64,000 nucleotides of DNA, taken from positions 620,001 to 684,000 of the forward strand of contig NZ_CP027194.1 in NCBI RefSeq assembly GCF_002970935.1, written 5' to 3'. The notes under the pieces were generated by a model. The model saw only the letters and a list, made by a program, of their open reading frames with translations. It was not told where the DNA came from and made no database searches. Made by a program: the position numbers and the translations under genes. Shown in pieces: positions 6,437-15,177 of this stretch. How positions within the stretch are numbered: position 1 is the first letter of the stretch; each line of letters opens with the position of its first letter. This stretch comes from Lactobacillus sp. CBA3606 (lineage in GTDB: Bacteria > Bacillota > Bacilli > Lactobacillales > Lactobacillaceae).

Positions 6437-8188
6437 TTAAGCTAATTGTTGCATTAACGTTGATAATGCTGGCTGAGTTGCCTCATCCAAGGCATATTGT
6501 TGCCGATAGCTGGCAATCGTGTCGGCATCAAAATTAGCCGGATCAACGGGCACAAAACTCGTGTCAATTGGATCAACATTCTTAATTTTAGCATCCAACA
6601 CGATTGGCAACTTGTTGCCAGCGGCTTGAAGTTGGGCAATCTTTGCCATTGCCACTTTCAATTCGCTCAAATTAGTCGCTTTCAAACCGATGGCGCCCAT
6701 GTTCTCCGCCATGCCAGCCCAATCGGCACCAATTAAATCAATCCCATATGGTGCTTGACCAGCTGCAAGCTTTTCATGACCGATATAGCCCAATGCCTTA
6801 TTTTCTAGGACTACATTGACTACCGGTAATTGGTATTTCACTTCAGTTAGTAAGTCTGGCATAACCATGGCATAGCCACCGTCACCAGAAATTGACCAAA
6901 CCTGTTGATCAGGATAGCTCAACTTGGCTGCTAAACCAGCTGGTAAGCCAAAGCCCATCGTGCCATACCAAGCCGACATGGCAAACCGTTGTTGCTGGTT
7001 AAATGGTAATTGCCGAATTGCCCATTCCGTATTATTTCCAACATCTAAGCCAAAGACTGCATCCGGTGTCGCAGCAGCTTTAATCGCTGCCATCACACCT
7101 TCAGCCGCTAAACCAGCTTGGTCATCTTCAGCTAATTGTGTCAGCCATTGATCCCAGTTGGCCTTATCTTGTTTAGCTGCCTGAACAAAGGTCGTTTCAG
7201 GACGTGTGACCTTCGTCGCAGCTAAGGCAGTTAAAAACTCACCTGCATCCGCCAAAACAGTTTGATCCGCATCCCGTTGCTTACCTAAATCCGCTAAATT
7301 ATTGTTAACTTGAATAAATTTAATGGTTGCTGGCAAAAACCGGGCAAAGGGATAATTGGTTCCAACAAAGAGAACTAAATCGGCTGCTTGCGAGACTTCA
7401 AAAGCAGCCTTAGTGCCTAAACGCCCACGTGAACCCATGAATAATGGATGATCAGTTGGCATGACACCAGTCGCAGGTGCAGTCGTCAATACTGGTAAAT
7501 TGAATTGTTCAGCAACTTGGACCACCGCTTCACGCTGACCACGAGCGCCCTGACCCACCCACAAAATCGGATGCTTAGCTGCTTGTAACTTAGCCGCAAC
7601 CGTTGTCACATCGGCTGAATTCAATACGGGTTTTTGCACCACTTTAGCTAACGGTGCCGTCTTAAACCCATCAAAATCAATCGTTTGACCTGATAAATCA
7701 TCCGGTAAAATCACGACTGAAACCGAATGAGTCGCATAGGCCGAACGAATTGCTTCGTCAACAACATATGGAATTTGCGCCGCATTTGTGACTTGCTTAT
7801 GAAATTCCGCAACATCCGCAAAGACGGGATCTTGATTCATTTCTTGGAAAAAGTTCGTGTTCATAATTTCCGTTGCGGATTGACCAACTAAGGCTAAAAC
7901 TGGCACTTTATCCATTTTGGCATCATAGAGACCATTTAATAAATGTACCGAACCAGGCCCGGCGGAACCAAAACTGACCCCAATTTTGCCGGTCAACTTT
8001 GCATCAGCCGCTGCAGCTAAAGCGCCAATCTCTTCATGGCGTACTTGAATATACTTAATTTGTTCACGTTCTTGGTATAACCCATCCACTGTGTTATTAA
8101 TCGAATCGGCTGTAATACCATAGAGATGATCAATTTGCCAACTTTCTAATACTTTTGCTACTGCTTGACCAGCTGTCATTTTTGTCAT
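6437..8188 (-). CDS. pox: Pyruvate oxidase (ThDP- and FAD-dependent)
   Basis: The 583-residue product is the length of Lactobacillus pyruvate oxidase, which converts pyruvate, phosphate and O2 to acetyl phosphate, CO2 and H2O2 in the cytosol. The ThDP-activating Glu sits in IQVRHEEIGALA (about residue 52), the FAD-domain region in the middle (about 190-340), and the C-terminal ThDP motif runs SGDGGYAMVMPDLLTEV ... NKALGYIGHEK (about 434-475). The start ATG at 8188 follows AGGAGG. L. plantarum has several Pox paralogues; I cannot say which this is. A sigma-A promoter lies just upstream, inside the end of the Rrf2 gene region, and a redox-type regulator gene precedes it, consistent with aerobic control. 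Confidence 0.92.
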   Translation of the reverse strand: MTKMTAGQAVAKVLESWQIDHLYGITADSINNTVDGLYQEREQIKYIQVRHEEIGALAAAADAKLTGKIGVSFGSAGPGSVHLLNGLYDAKMDKVPVLALVGQSATEIMNTNFFQEMNQDPVFADVAEFHKQVTNAAQIPYVVDEAIRSAYATHSVSVVILPDDLSGQTIDFDGFKTAPLAKVVQKPVLNSADVTTVAAKLQAAKHPILWVGQGARGQREAVVQVAEQFNLPVLTTAPATGVMPTDHPLFMGSRGRLGTKAAFEVSQAADLVLFVGTNYPFARFLPATIKFIQVNNNLADLGKQRDADQTVLADAGEFLTALAATKVTRPETTFVQAAKQDKANWDQWLTQLAEDDQAGLAAEGVMAAIKAAATPDAVFGLDVGNNTEWAIRQLPFNQQQRFAMSAWYGTMGFGLPAGLAAKLSYPDQQVWSISGDGGYAMVMPDLLTEVKYQLPVVNVVLENKALGYIGHEKLAAGQAPYGIDLIGADWAGMAENMGAIGLKATNLSELKVAMAKIAQLQAAGNKLPIVLDAKIKNVDPIDTSFVPVDPANFDADTIASYRQQYALDEATQPALSTLMQQLA

Positions 8189-8234
8189 ATTTAGTTCCTC
8201 CTACGTTGATTGTGTCTGTTATAAGCACATCATT

Positions 8235-8263
8235 ACTTTAAAGCTAACTGTCGGCCTTGTCAA
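8235..8263 (-). promoter_or_regulatory. Promoter of pyruvate oxidase
   Basis: On the minus strand TTGACA (8263-8258), a 17-bp spacer and TAAAGT (8240-8235) form a good sigma-A promoter. It sits between the stop of the Rrf2 gene and the pox ribosome site. Confidence 0.7.
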
Positions 8264-8272
8264 AATTTTTGT

Positions 8273-8698
8273 CTAAATCGATTGATAACTTGCCAAATCA
8301 TCTAGCACATCTTGTAAGGTGATTTTTTCCATGCGCCCTTCAGCACTACTTTGAATTTGTTGATAGTACGTCGTCATCACTTTCGGAATCACACTACCAA
8401 CCGGACAAGTGACTGACGTATCTCGATCAACCGATAATAACTCACGATGCGTGCTAACCGCCAGATAAATCGCTTTTAAGCTAATCTGAGCTGGCAGACA
8501 AGCAAGCTGTGGTTTAGCAATGCCACGGGTTGATTGTAATAAGCCAGCCTTTCGTAGCTTACTCATCAACCGCCGCACCATCGTCGGATCAGTATTTAAG
8601 CTGGCCGCAATCCGGTCACTTTTTAACTCATCCGCCTGATGGAGGGCCACATAAGCCATGATATGGGTGGCATCGCTCAATTGTGTATTTGCCATCAT
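8273..8698 (-). CDS. Rrf2-family transcriptional regulator
   Basis: The product of about 141 residues has the winged-helix layout of Rrf2 proteins: AYVALHQADELKSDRIAASL, then the recognition part TDPTMVRRLMSKLRKAGLLQSTRG (about 38-61), then a dimer helix. IscR/NsrR-type members carry three Cys for an Fe-S cluster; here I see only two (LACLPAQ and VTCPVGS), so the usual cluster is unlikely. The likely target is pyruvate oxidase, immediately downstream on the same strand. Start: either of two adjacent ATGs (8698 or 8695) after GAGGTG; an upstream GTG that is part of the ribosome site is unlikely. Confidence 0.85.
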   Translation of the reverse strand: MMANTQLSDATHIMAYVALHQADELKSDRIAASLNTDPTMVRRLMSKLRKAGLLQSTRGIAKPQLACLPAQISLKAIYLAVSTHRELLSVDRDTSVTCPVGSVIPKVMTTYYQQIQSSAEGRMEKITLQDVLDDLASYQSI

Positions 8699-8751
8699 CT
8701 TCACCTCAATTTCAGTTCCGTTGTTGTGGTTAATAATAGCACATCTAAATT

Positions 8752-8792
8752 AAAAAAACGAGCTTTAGCAACCTGCCAAAGCTTGTCTCGTT
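8752..8792 (-). terminator. Terminator of the MarR/DUF2316 operon
   Basis: AACGAG (8757-8762) pairs with CTCGTT (8787-8792), extended by CTTT/AAAG across a bulge. On the minus strand a seven-T run follows. Confidence 0.7.
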
Positions 8793-8805
8793 CAATCGGC
8801 CCCGC

Positions 8806-9102
8806 CTAAAGCCGTTCACGGTTAATACGCGCTTGATTTAAAAACCAATAATCCGCAGCATCTCCGACCAAATAATGATATGGTACTGGTGTAATCCCTT
8901 GTTGGGTCAACTGTTGCGCTAAATAATTTCGTAAGATCCAAGGATCTTCAATTCGCCGCACCTTCAACGCCAAAACCGCTTGCAGGTGTTCAGGTGTTGT
9001 TTGTAACGCTGTCGCAACTTGTGCGTCCGTTAACCCACTGCGTCTAAAATTCGTTTGTAGCTCTTGACTAGTCGTTTGCCGTTCAACTGGATTTAATGAC
9101 AT
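8806..9102 (-). CDS. DUF2316-like small protein
   Basis: The 98-residue soluble product (MSLNPVERQTTSQELQTNF...) has a central helix-turn-helix-like stretch (LTDAQVATALQTTPEHLQAVLAL) and a C-terminal part with PYHYLVGDAADYWFL. It resembles the DUF2316 family of lactobacilli and other Firmicutes, whose function is not established. Its ATG overlaps the stop of the MarR gene by one base (TAATG), so the two are translationally coupled and probably act in one regulatory unit. It may be a DNA-binding partner or a target of the MarR regulator. Family assignment is from memory of the sequence pattern. Confidence 0.65.
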   Translation of the reverse strand: MSLNPVERQTTSQELQTNFRRSGLTDAQVATALQTTPEHLQAVLALKVRRIEDPWILRNYLAQQLTQQGITPVPYHYLVGDAADYWFLNQARINRERL

Positions 9103-9536
9103 TAATCAGCAGTCCCTTCCAATAAAGCTTGCATAACTTGTAATAATGGCGCTGGTAACTGTGCCTGCTGTGCCATTGTTAGACCGCTTTTAACCTGTTG
9201 GTCCAAAGCAGCAAAACTCAACTTGATTTTTTGAATCAATGCCGTACCGGTGACCGTCAAAAATAGTTGTTTTTCGCGATCATTTGCTGGTGCCAGCCGC
9301 CGTTCAATGAGCTGTCGCTGGCTTAATCCTTTTAATAAATTAGAGGTACTGGCCGCTTGCCGATGCAGGTAATCCCCCACTGCTCGCTGGTTAGTACCAG
9401 GGTGATGATGAATATAAGTTAAGGTACGCGCTTGTTCAGGATTAACGCCCCATTGTTTCAATTGACGACTTAACTGCTGTTCTTCTAATTTGGCAATTTG
9501 ATAAATCAAACTCGCCAAAGATGGTTGTGTCTGCAT
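9102..9536 (-). CDS. MarR-family transcriptional regulator
   Basis: The 144-residue product is a MarR-type winged-helix repressor: an N-terminal dimerisation helix, a DNA-binding domain with GTNQRAVGDYLHRQAASTSN followed by LLKGLSQRQLIERR (about 50-82) and the wing PANDREKQLFLTVTGTA, then C-terminal dimer helices. The start ATG at 9536 follows AAAGGAGG. The promoter upstream overlaps a 7-bp inverted repeat (9577-9598), the classic MarR autoregulation layout. It is cotranscribed with the small DUF2316-like gene. The ligand cannot be read from sequence. Confidence 0.88.
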   Translation of the reverse strand: MQTQPSLASLIYQIAKLEEQQLSRQLKQWGVNPEQARTLTYIHHHPGTNQRAVGDYLHRQAASTSNLLKGLSQRQLIERRLAPANDREKQLFLTVTGTALIQKIKLSFAALDQQVKSGLTMAQQAQLPAPLLQVMQALLEGTAD

Positions 9537-9576
9537 GACTAGTGACCTCCTTTACAACTGTGACTATCATACCACC

Positions 9577-9598
9577 AACACTTTTAATTACAAGTGTT
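9577..9598. promoter_or_regulatory. Palindromic operator for the MarR regulator
   Basis: AACACTT (9577-9583) and AAGTGTT (9592-9598) form a perfect 7-bp inverted repeat with an 8-bp spacer. On the minus strand it overlaps a promoter with TTGTAA as -35 (inside the palindrome) and TATGAT as -10 just downstream, so a bound dimer would exclude RNA polymerase. The regulator is inferred from position. Confidence 0.6.
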
Positions 9599-9645
9599 TT
9601 GATTGAAACTGTTAATTTGCCTGATGGTTCTGAGCAACCGATTAA

Positions 9646-9689
9646 AAAAGTGTGCTACTTTGAGTTAATCTTCAAAGTAGCACACTTTT
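9646..9689. terminator. Strong bidirectional terminator behind apt
   Basis: AAAAGTGTGCTACTTT (9646-9661) pairs perfectly with AAAGTAGCACACTTTT (9674-9689), with A/T runs on both sides. It ends apt on the minus strand. Confidence 0.92.
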
Positions 9690-9698
9690 AATCATTCT

Positions 9699-10217
9699 TT
9701 AAAATTCCATCAAACTTAATTTATCGTAACCTTTTAGCTTGTCGTCACCATGTAACGCTTTTAATTCGACTAAGAAAGCTGTCCCGACGACGTTACCGCC
9801 CAACTCTTCTACGAGTTTGATTGTCGCAGAAATGGTCCCACCAGTCGCTAATAAATCATCCGTCACTAAGACGTTTTGACCTGGTTTAATCGCGTCTTTA
9901 TGCAAATAAAGGGCTGATTGGCCATATTCTAAGTCATAAGTTGCTTTCACGGTTGCCCGTGGTAACTTTCCCTTTTTACGGGCAGGTGCAAATCCCACGC
10001 CTAATTCATAGGCAACTGGACAACCCACGATAAAGCCCCGTGCTTCTGGTCCAACAATCATATCAACATGCTTATCACGTGCAAACTTGACGATTTGGTC
10101 AGTCGCTTCACGGTAGGCTTCACCATCCGCCATCAAAGGCGAAATATCCCGAAAGATAATCCCAGGTTCTGGATAGTCGGGGATACTTGCAACATACTTT
10201 GTTAAATCTAATGCCAT
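9699..10217 (-). CDS. apt: Adenine phosphoribosyltransferase
   Basis: The 172-residue product is the normal length for Apt, which makes AMP from adenine and PRPP in purine salvage. It carries the family start [21 protein letters not shown], the purine-site region [18 protein letters not shown] (about 58-75) and the PRPP-binding motif [13 protein letters not shown] (about 116-128). It lies 18 bp downstream of recJ on the same strand, an arrangement found in many Firmicutes. AAGGAG lies about 12 bases before the ATG, a rather long spacing. Confidence 0.96.
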   Translation of the reverse strand: MALDLTKYVASIPDYPEPGIIFRDISPLMADGEAYREATDQIVKFARDKHVDMIVGPEARGFIVGCPVAYELGVGFAPARKKGKLPRATVKATYDLEYGQSALYLHKDAIKPGQNVLVTDDLLATGGTISATIKLVEELGGNVVGTAFLVELKALHGDDKLKGYDKLSLMEF

Positions 10218-10235
10218 TGCTTAATAACAGCTCCT

Positions 10236-12569
10236 TCAATTCTTCTCTGCGGCTTGATTTTTCACCCAGGTTTGGAGGGCCGCAGATTTACTATACAAAA
10301 GCGTTTCTTCAGCGACGATTTGTTGCTCACGTAACTGATAACTGGGGGCGTGATGTAGATCCGCTTTAGGCGGATTCGAAACGCCATTCATGACACCATC
10401 ATTTATTTTAACAAATCCGACCTCAAAAAACACCTGTATCATAAAAATAAGCAAATTTCGTTGTAAATGTAAGTGACTAGCCACCAATGATAATTGATGA
10501 TGAATATCCACATCTTGCTGAGTCATCGCAAATTTATACAGGTTCGCAAATTGAGTTCGGCTCGGCATTCCTGCCAAATAGAGCGATTCCCGCCGATATA
10601 AGTACAACGTTAACTGATTAAGGGGCAAGGCCGTTAACACCGCTGTTAAATCAGCCAAAGTATCCGGACAATCCACTATAAAGACCGGCTGATCAGGCTT
10701 AATCGCACTAAAGTCAGTGGTCTGATCACTCACTAAAATCGCTTGCGCAGTTGGCTTTAAATAATCCGACGACCGTTTCAGTAACGCGGCATGGAAAAAC
10801 AAATAAATACCCGGCGTACTAAAATTCTTGGCCGCCAAATGCTGCGTCCGCGCATCAATGACTTGTGATCCCGTAATAGCTAAATCTTTAATCATAATCT
10901 GTGGCGTCGTTCGACCATTCCACGTGTTAGCATTTAACTCGCCAACGACGCTCACAGCCGTCGGGCTAGCCTGAATAGCTGGCGCGACCGCTCCCATTGA
11001 AAAAGCAATCGCATCCACTTGTTGCTTACCATCACTTAATTGTAACTTTAAATGCTGATGTTCTGACCCAATAGCTCGCACTTGTGGAATGGCCGTCGGT
11101 TTCAATTCAAAGAGTGGCGCTGGATTATCCATACCAAACGGTGCGAGGCGTTTAATCGCCGTCAACGTTGCTAATGAAGCCGCCTCAATGGTCAATTCAC
11201 CGGCCAATTTTAGCTTTGGCTGTGCATTTTCAGCCAAATTTTGCGCCGTAGCCGCCGTCTCTAATGCCGCTTTAAGTTCAGCCAAATGGTCGGCCATCAC
11301 GGTTAACCCAACCGCCATATGATGCCCACCAAAAGCCACTAGTGCTGTCCGAATTGGATCAATCGCCGCAAACAAATTATAAGCCTCAATACTGCGTCCA
11401 CTGCCCTTCAAGCGACCATTTTCATCCGCATTTAAGACTAAGGTTGGTTTACCGGTGCTTTCCACAATCCGACTCGCTACAATCCCTAGCACCCCTTCGT
11501 GCCAATCGTGACCAGTAATGACCAACGTTTGTCGCGGTTGATTTTCCGCTGTTTGGGCCTGGGCCAACGCTTGATCTACAATATCATGAACTAAACTTTG
11601 CCGTTGTTCATTCAACTGATTGATTTGAGTGGCTAATTCGGTTGCACGTGCCTCGTCCAAAGTCGTTAACAGTTCCACACCGGTTTGCGCCGATTGTAGC
11701 CGCCCTAAAGCATTCAGCCGCGGTGCAATCCCAAAGCCAATACTGGTTTCATCGAGTTGATCCGGTGTAAGCCCGGCAGCCTTGATTAACGCCGCTAAAC
11801 CTGGCCGGGACGTTTGCCGTAAAACTTTTAACCCTAAGGTCACTAAGGTTCGGTTCTCACCAGTGAGGCTGACTAAATCAGCCACCGTCCCAATGGCGGC
11901 CAGATCCATTAATTCTTCTGGTATTTCTTCTAATAATGCAGTTGCCACTTTAAAAGCAACGCCGGCACCAGACAAGTCCCCAAAGGGGTAATGCCCTTCT
12001 GGGTGCCGCGGATGCACAATCGCATAAGCCTTGGGTAACGTGGTTGGCAATTCATGATGATCGGTCACCACGACATCAATCCCTTTGGCCTGTACCGCAT
12101 CAATCACGGCATTACCTGCAACCCCATTATCCACTGTAATAAAGAGTTGGGTACCTGCCGCAATCAAGCGGTCAAACGCAGCCTGATTGGGACCATAACC
12201 GTCTTTAAAGCGGTCAGGAATATAATAATTCACGTTAGCGCCAATTTGTTCCAGCGTTTCGTACATAATCGCCGTACTTGTCAGCCCATCGGCATCATAA
12301 TCCCCGTAAACCGTAATCTGATCATCCGCCATAATGGCCGTCTGAATCCGTTCAACCGCGCGTTCCATATCATGCATTTGTAACGGATCATGCAACGGTT
12401 GTGCCGCTGCATTTAAAAATTGTTCCGCTGCCGCTGTCGTCGTAAAACCACGCTCAATCAGTAGTTTTGCGACTAACGGTGGGACGTCGACCGCCGCTGC
12501 TAACGCCGTCACTGCAGTATCGTCAGTTATCGCTGCCGGTAAAATCCATTGTTTTTTAGCCGCTAACAT
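10236..12569 (-). CDS. recJ: Single-stranded-DNA-specific 5'-3' exonuclease RecJ
   Basis: The 777-residue product has the DHH phosphoesterase motifs of RecJ: VYGDYDADGLTSTA (about 82-95), VTDHHELP (about 159-166) and the DHHA1 motif FGGHHMAVG (about 412-420), followed by an OB-like domain and the extra C-terminal domain seen in Firmicutes. It degrades single-stranded DNA 5' to 3' in recombination and mismatch repair. The ATG at 12569 follows AAAGGAAG. It is at the end of a same-strand run (rnz, dehydrogenase, LapA-like, recJ, apt) and is probably cotranscribed with apt. Confidence 0.95.
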   Translation of the reverse strand: MLAAKKQWILPAAITDDTAVTALAAAVDVPPLVAKLLIERGFTTTAAAEQFLNAAAQPLHDPLQMHDMERAVERIQTAIMADDQITVYGDYDADGLTSTAIMYETLEQIGANVNYYIPDRFKDGYGPNQAAFDRLIAAGTQLFITVDNGVAGNAVIDAVQAKGIDVVVTDHHELPTTLPKAYAIVHPRHPEGHYPFGDLSGAGVAFKVATALLEEIPEELMDLAAIGTVADLVSLTGENRTLVTLGLKVLRQTSRPGLAALIKAAGLTPDQLDETSIGFGIAPRLNALGRLQSAQTGVELLTTLDEARATELATQINQLNEQRQSLVHDIVDQALAQAQTAENQPRQTLVITGHDWHEGVLGIVASRIVESTGKPTLVLNADENGRLKGSGRSIEAYNLFAAIDPIRTALVAFGGHHMAVGLTVMADHLAELKAALETAATAQNLAENAQPKLKLAGELTIEAASLATLTAIKRLAPFGMDNPAPLFELKPTAIPQVRAIGSEHQHLKLQLSDGKQQVDAIAFSMGAVAPAIQASPTAVSVVGELNANTWNGRTTPQIMIKDLAITGSQVIDARTQHLAAKNFSTPGIYLFFHAALLKRSSDYLKPTAQAILVSDQTTDFSAIKPDQPVFIVDCPDTLADLTAVLTALPLNQLTLYLYRRESLYLAGMPSRTQFANLYKFAMTQQDVDIHHQLSLVASHLHLQRNLLIFMIQVFFEVGFVKINDGVMNGVSNPPKADLHHAPSYQLREQQIVAEETLLYSKSAALQTWVKNQAAEKN

Positions 12570-12592
12570 GGCATGCTTCCTTTCAAACTGTT

Positions 12593-12943
12593 TTATTTAG
12601 TCGGTGTCGTTGGTTGTGCCGCACCTTTACCGCTAGTTTGCTTACCTTTATTATTTAAGCGTAACGTCAACCGTTTGTTTTCCGCCGTTAAATCAGCGAT
12701 TTTTGCTTGGGCATCCGTCAAAGTTTGCTTATATTCGTTATTCTTTTTCACTGAATTAAACGTCGCCATTAAAACCGCAATCGCAACTCCTAAAATCAGG
12801 GTAATTAAAATAACCAGAATTAACGGCCATTGAACTTTGGCTACCCCAAAATTAACTTGGACTGGATCCACATTTAAAATAGCAAAAACGACAATGACCA
12901 AAACAATCACTAAAGCACTCACTAACCGCCATTGATTCTTCAT
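12593..12943 (-). CDS. LapA-domain (DUF1049-like) membrane protein
   Basis: The 116-residue product has two membrane segments (about 9-28 and 38-60) separated by NVDPVQVNFGVAKVQWP, the characteristic LapA/DUF1049 pattern, then a basic cytosolic coiled coil (KQTLTDAQAKIADLTAENKRLTLRL) and a low-complexity tail. Members in other bacteria assist assembly of lipopolysaccharide or envelope proteins; the role in Gram-positives is unknown. It lies between the dehydrogenase gene and recJ with short gaps, so it is likely in the same operon. Confidence 0.8.
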   Translation of the reverse strand: MKNQWRLVSALVIVLVIVVFAILNVDPVQVNFGVAKVQWPLILVILITLILGVAIAVLMATFNSVKKNNEYKQTLTDAQAKIADLTAENKRLTLRLNNKGKQTSGKGAAQPTTPTK

Positions 12944-12955
12944 CTTACCAACCCC

Positions 12956-13747
12956 TTATTTAAAATTAAATACTGTCCCAGCTAACCAATCGCCAAGTTT
13001 GGGCGCCATCTGATACCCCAGATTAGCGGCAGCCATGAGCCGTGGGCGATTAAGTTCACGGCGTTGGTGCCCTACCTTACTCACAATTAATGCTGCCAAT
13101 TTAACCGGATTTAACGCAATTTTATCAACTTGTTCCAAATAATGACCCGTTGGATCGGCTGTTTTAAAGAAGTCAGTCGTGATTGGCCCAGGATTAACCG
13201 TCATCACATTGACTCGTGCCGGCTTCAATTCCAACCGAAGTGCATTGTCATAGGCAATCAAGGCCGCCTTAGTTGCGGCATAGACCGCCGACTTAGGCGT
13301 TGCCAACTTACCAGCAATTGACGCCACGTTCACAATTTCCCCGTGTCGTGCCAGCACCATGCGTTGAGCCGCTAATTGACTGACATACATGACGCCCAAA
13401 GTGTTGACCCGAAACATGCGGGTCATCATGGCCGGTGAAATCGCCACAGCTGGCGCCAAGTACCCAAAACCAGCCGCATTAATAACGATATCTAAGCGTT
13501 CGAACTGTTGATCAATCATCGTAAAAACCCGTTCAACCGCTGCCACTTGGCTAATATCACCGGCACAAACTAGTGCTTGTGCCTGCGATAACACCCGACA
13601 TTGCGCAGCCACCGCTTGTAACCGAGCTGCCCGTCGAGCCATCAAAACAACATGCGCCCCCTGTGCCGCCACCGCTAAAGCGAGCTGTTCACCTAGTCCA
13701 CTAGACGCCCCGGTAATGAGCACGGTTTGCCCCGTCAAATCTGGCAT
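12956..13747 (-). CDS. Short-chain dehydrogenase/reductase
   Basis: The 263-residue product is a classical SDR: the NAD(P)-binding motif VLITGASSGLGEQLA at about residues 9-23, the NAAG motif (INAAGFGYLAP, about 88), catalytic Ser in IVNVASIAGK (about 140) and the YAATK active site (about 155). These enzymes oxidise or reduce alcohols and ketones; the substrate is unknown. An Arg after the first glycine strand region (ARRAARL) suggests NADPH preference. I set the start at the ATG at 13747, which follows GAGGTGGC and avoids overlap with rnz; the longer frame adds 13 unsupported residues. Confidence 0.85.
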   Translation of the reverse strand: MPDLTGQTVLITGASSGLGEQLALAVAAQGAHVVLMARRAARLQAVAAQCRVLSQAQALVCAGDISQVAAVERVFTMIDQQFERLDIVINAAGFGYLAPAVAISPAMMTRMFRVNTLGVMYVSQLAAQRMVLARHGEIVNVASIAGKLATPKSAVYAATKAALIAYDNALRLELKPARVNVMTVNPGPITTDFFKTADPTGHYLEQVDKIALNPVKLAALIVSKVGHQRRELNRPRLMAAANLGYQMAPKLGDWLAGTVFNFK

Positions 13748-13766
13748 ATTAGCCACCTCAACTTTC

Positions 13767-14693
13767 TTATTTAATCGGAACTTCAATTAAATCAAAGTCA
13801 CGCACAACTTTGGTATTTTTAAATACTTGTTGGGCCTGCTTTTGGAGTTCTTTTGATAATTTACCCGTATAGCGAGCTGAAATATGCGTTAATAAAAGCT
13901 GCGTCACACCTGCTTGTTTAGCGACTTGTGCCGCTTGTGTACTCGTTGAATGATAATAATTACGGGCCAACTTGCCTTCATCTTTGCCAAAGGTACTTTC
14001 GTGAACTAACACGTTCGCATTTTCAGCCAGACTAATGGCATTCGCCGTTTTACGCGTATCCCCTAAAATCGTCACAATCCGACCAGGTTGCGGTGCCGCA
14101 ATGAAATCTTGACCATTAATCGTCCGACCATCAGGCAACGTCACTGTAAGACCGGCCTTTAATTGACCATATACCGGACCACTTGGAATCTGCATGGCTT
14201 TCAGCTTCTCAGCCTGTAACTCACCTGGATGTGCTGCCTCCTCGACCCGATAACCGACCGTTTCAATTCGATGTTCCAAATGCTGGAAAGAAACTTTAAA
14301 CGTGGCATCTTCAAAGATGACCCCATCATCACCCAGCTCTTCAAAATGGAGTGGATATGACAGCCGCGTGCCCGAAACCCGCAGTGCAGTCATCACAAAG
14401 TCACGAATCCCCTTAGGCCCATAAACCGTCAAGGCTTCATCACCGCCCTGAAACGAGCGTGAACTTAAAAAGCCTGGCAAACCAAAAATATGATCGCCAT
14501 GTAAATGTGTAATAAATATTTTAGTGATTTTACGTGGCTTTAACGTCGTTCGTAAAATTTGATGTTGCGTCCCTTCACCCACATCAAATAGCCAGACCTC
14601 ATTGCGCTCATCAAGTAATCGCAAGGCCGTGCTTGTTACATTTCTAAACTTCCCCGGCGAGCCGGCACCGGTACCCAAAAATTCTAATTGCAT
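13767..14693 (-). CDS. rnz: Ribonuclease Z
   Basis: The 308-residue product is a metallo-beta-lactamase-fold tRNA 3' endonuclease. It starts [21 protein letters not shown], has the metal motif [13 protein letters not shown] at about residues 63-75, the GDTRKT region (about 212) and the C-terminal LLTHISARY (about 267-275). Together these are specific for RNase Z. It removes 3' trailers from tRNA precursors that lack an encoded CCA, such as the tRNA-Ser in this window. It is the first gene of the run leading to recJ and apt and is divergent from the small gene at 14839. Confidence 0.96.
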   Translation of the reverse strand: MQLEFLGTGAGSPGKFRNVTSTALRLLDERNEVWLFDVGEGTQHQILRTTLKPRKITKIFITHLHGDHIFGLPGFLSSRSFQGGDEALTVYGPKGIRDFVMTALRVSGTRLSYPLHFEELGDDGVIFEDATFKVSFQHLEHRIETVGYRVEEAAHPGELQAEKLKAMQIPSGPVYGQLKAGLTVTLPDGRTINGQDFIAAPQPGRIVTILGDTRKTANAISLAENANVLVHESTFGKDEGKLARNYYHSTSTQAAQVAKQAGVTQLLLTHISARYTGKLSKELQKQAQQVFKNTKVVRDFDLIEVPIK

Positions 14694-14768
14694 AATTTTG
14701 TTCGTCCTTATCTGTACAGTCTGCTAACCATTTTACCGAAAATAATTGGATTCGACAACGATTAGTCT

Positions 14769-14797
14769 TTGTATTTAGTCTCAACCTATTGTATCAT
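14769..14797 (+). promoter_or_regulatory. Promoter of the 93-residue gene
   Basis: TTGTAT (14769-14774), a 17-bp spacer and TATCAT (14792-14797) lie 41 bp before the gene at 14839. Confidence 0.55.
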
Positions 14798-14838
14798 TTC
14801 AGACGGAATTATTAGTAACGAATTATTGGAGGTTCCCG

Positions 14839-15120
14839 ATGCGTTTAATTGATTTCAAACTTTCAACGGTGGATTTGGACCACCAGCTCCCACTCTATTG
14901 GGAACATGACCACCAACAGTTCCCAATTGACACCGTGACTTTAGTCGCATCACACTTGATTTTACAGTCGCACCCCCAAGCAAAACCCCTGACTTTAGAC
15001 CAATTGACGGCGCGCACGCGCCAAGTCAATGGTCAAGTCCAACTAATGGTGCGACCGGCGGCTGATCTCATGCCATTATTTGGCTATCGGTTAAGCCAAC
15101 ACCACCTACTACTAGGTTAA
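14839..15120 (+). CDS. Small conserved-looking protein of unknown function (93 residues)
   Basis: I do not recognise this protein. It is a soluble, His- and Leu-rich product (MRLIDFKLSTVDLDHQLPLYW...) with no membrane segment, Cys or obvious enzyme motif. The gene is well supported: a GGAGG site 7 bases before the ATG, its own promoter, a terminator right behind it, and codon use like its neighbours. It is the only plus-strand gene between rnz and obgE. Confidence 0.75.
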   Translation: MRLIDFKLSTVDLDHQLPLYWEHDHQQFPIDTVTLVASHLILQSHPQAKPLTLDQLTARTRQVNGQVQLMVRPAADLMPLFGYRLSQHHLLLG

Positions 15121-15132
15121 AATATGAAAGAA

Positions 15133-15158
15133 ACGTGAGCTCAAAAATGGGCTCACGT
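15133..15158. terminator. Bidirectional terminator between the 93-residue gene and obgE
   Basis: ACGTGAGC (15133-15140) pairs with GCTCACGT (15151-15158), with a CTCTTTTT run on the plus side and TTTCTTTC on the minus side. Confidence 0.85.
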
Positions 15159-15177
15159 CTCTTTTTAGGACTAGGTA

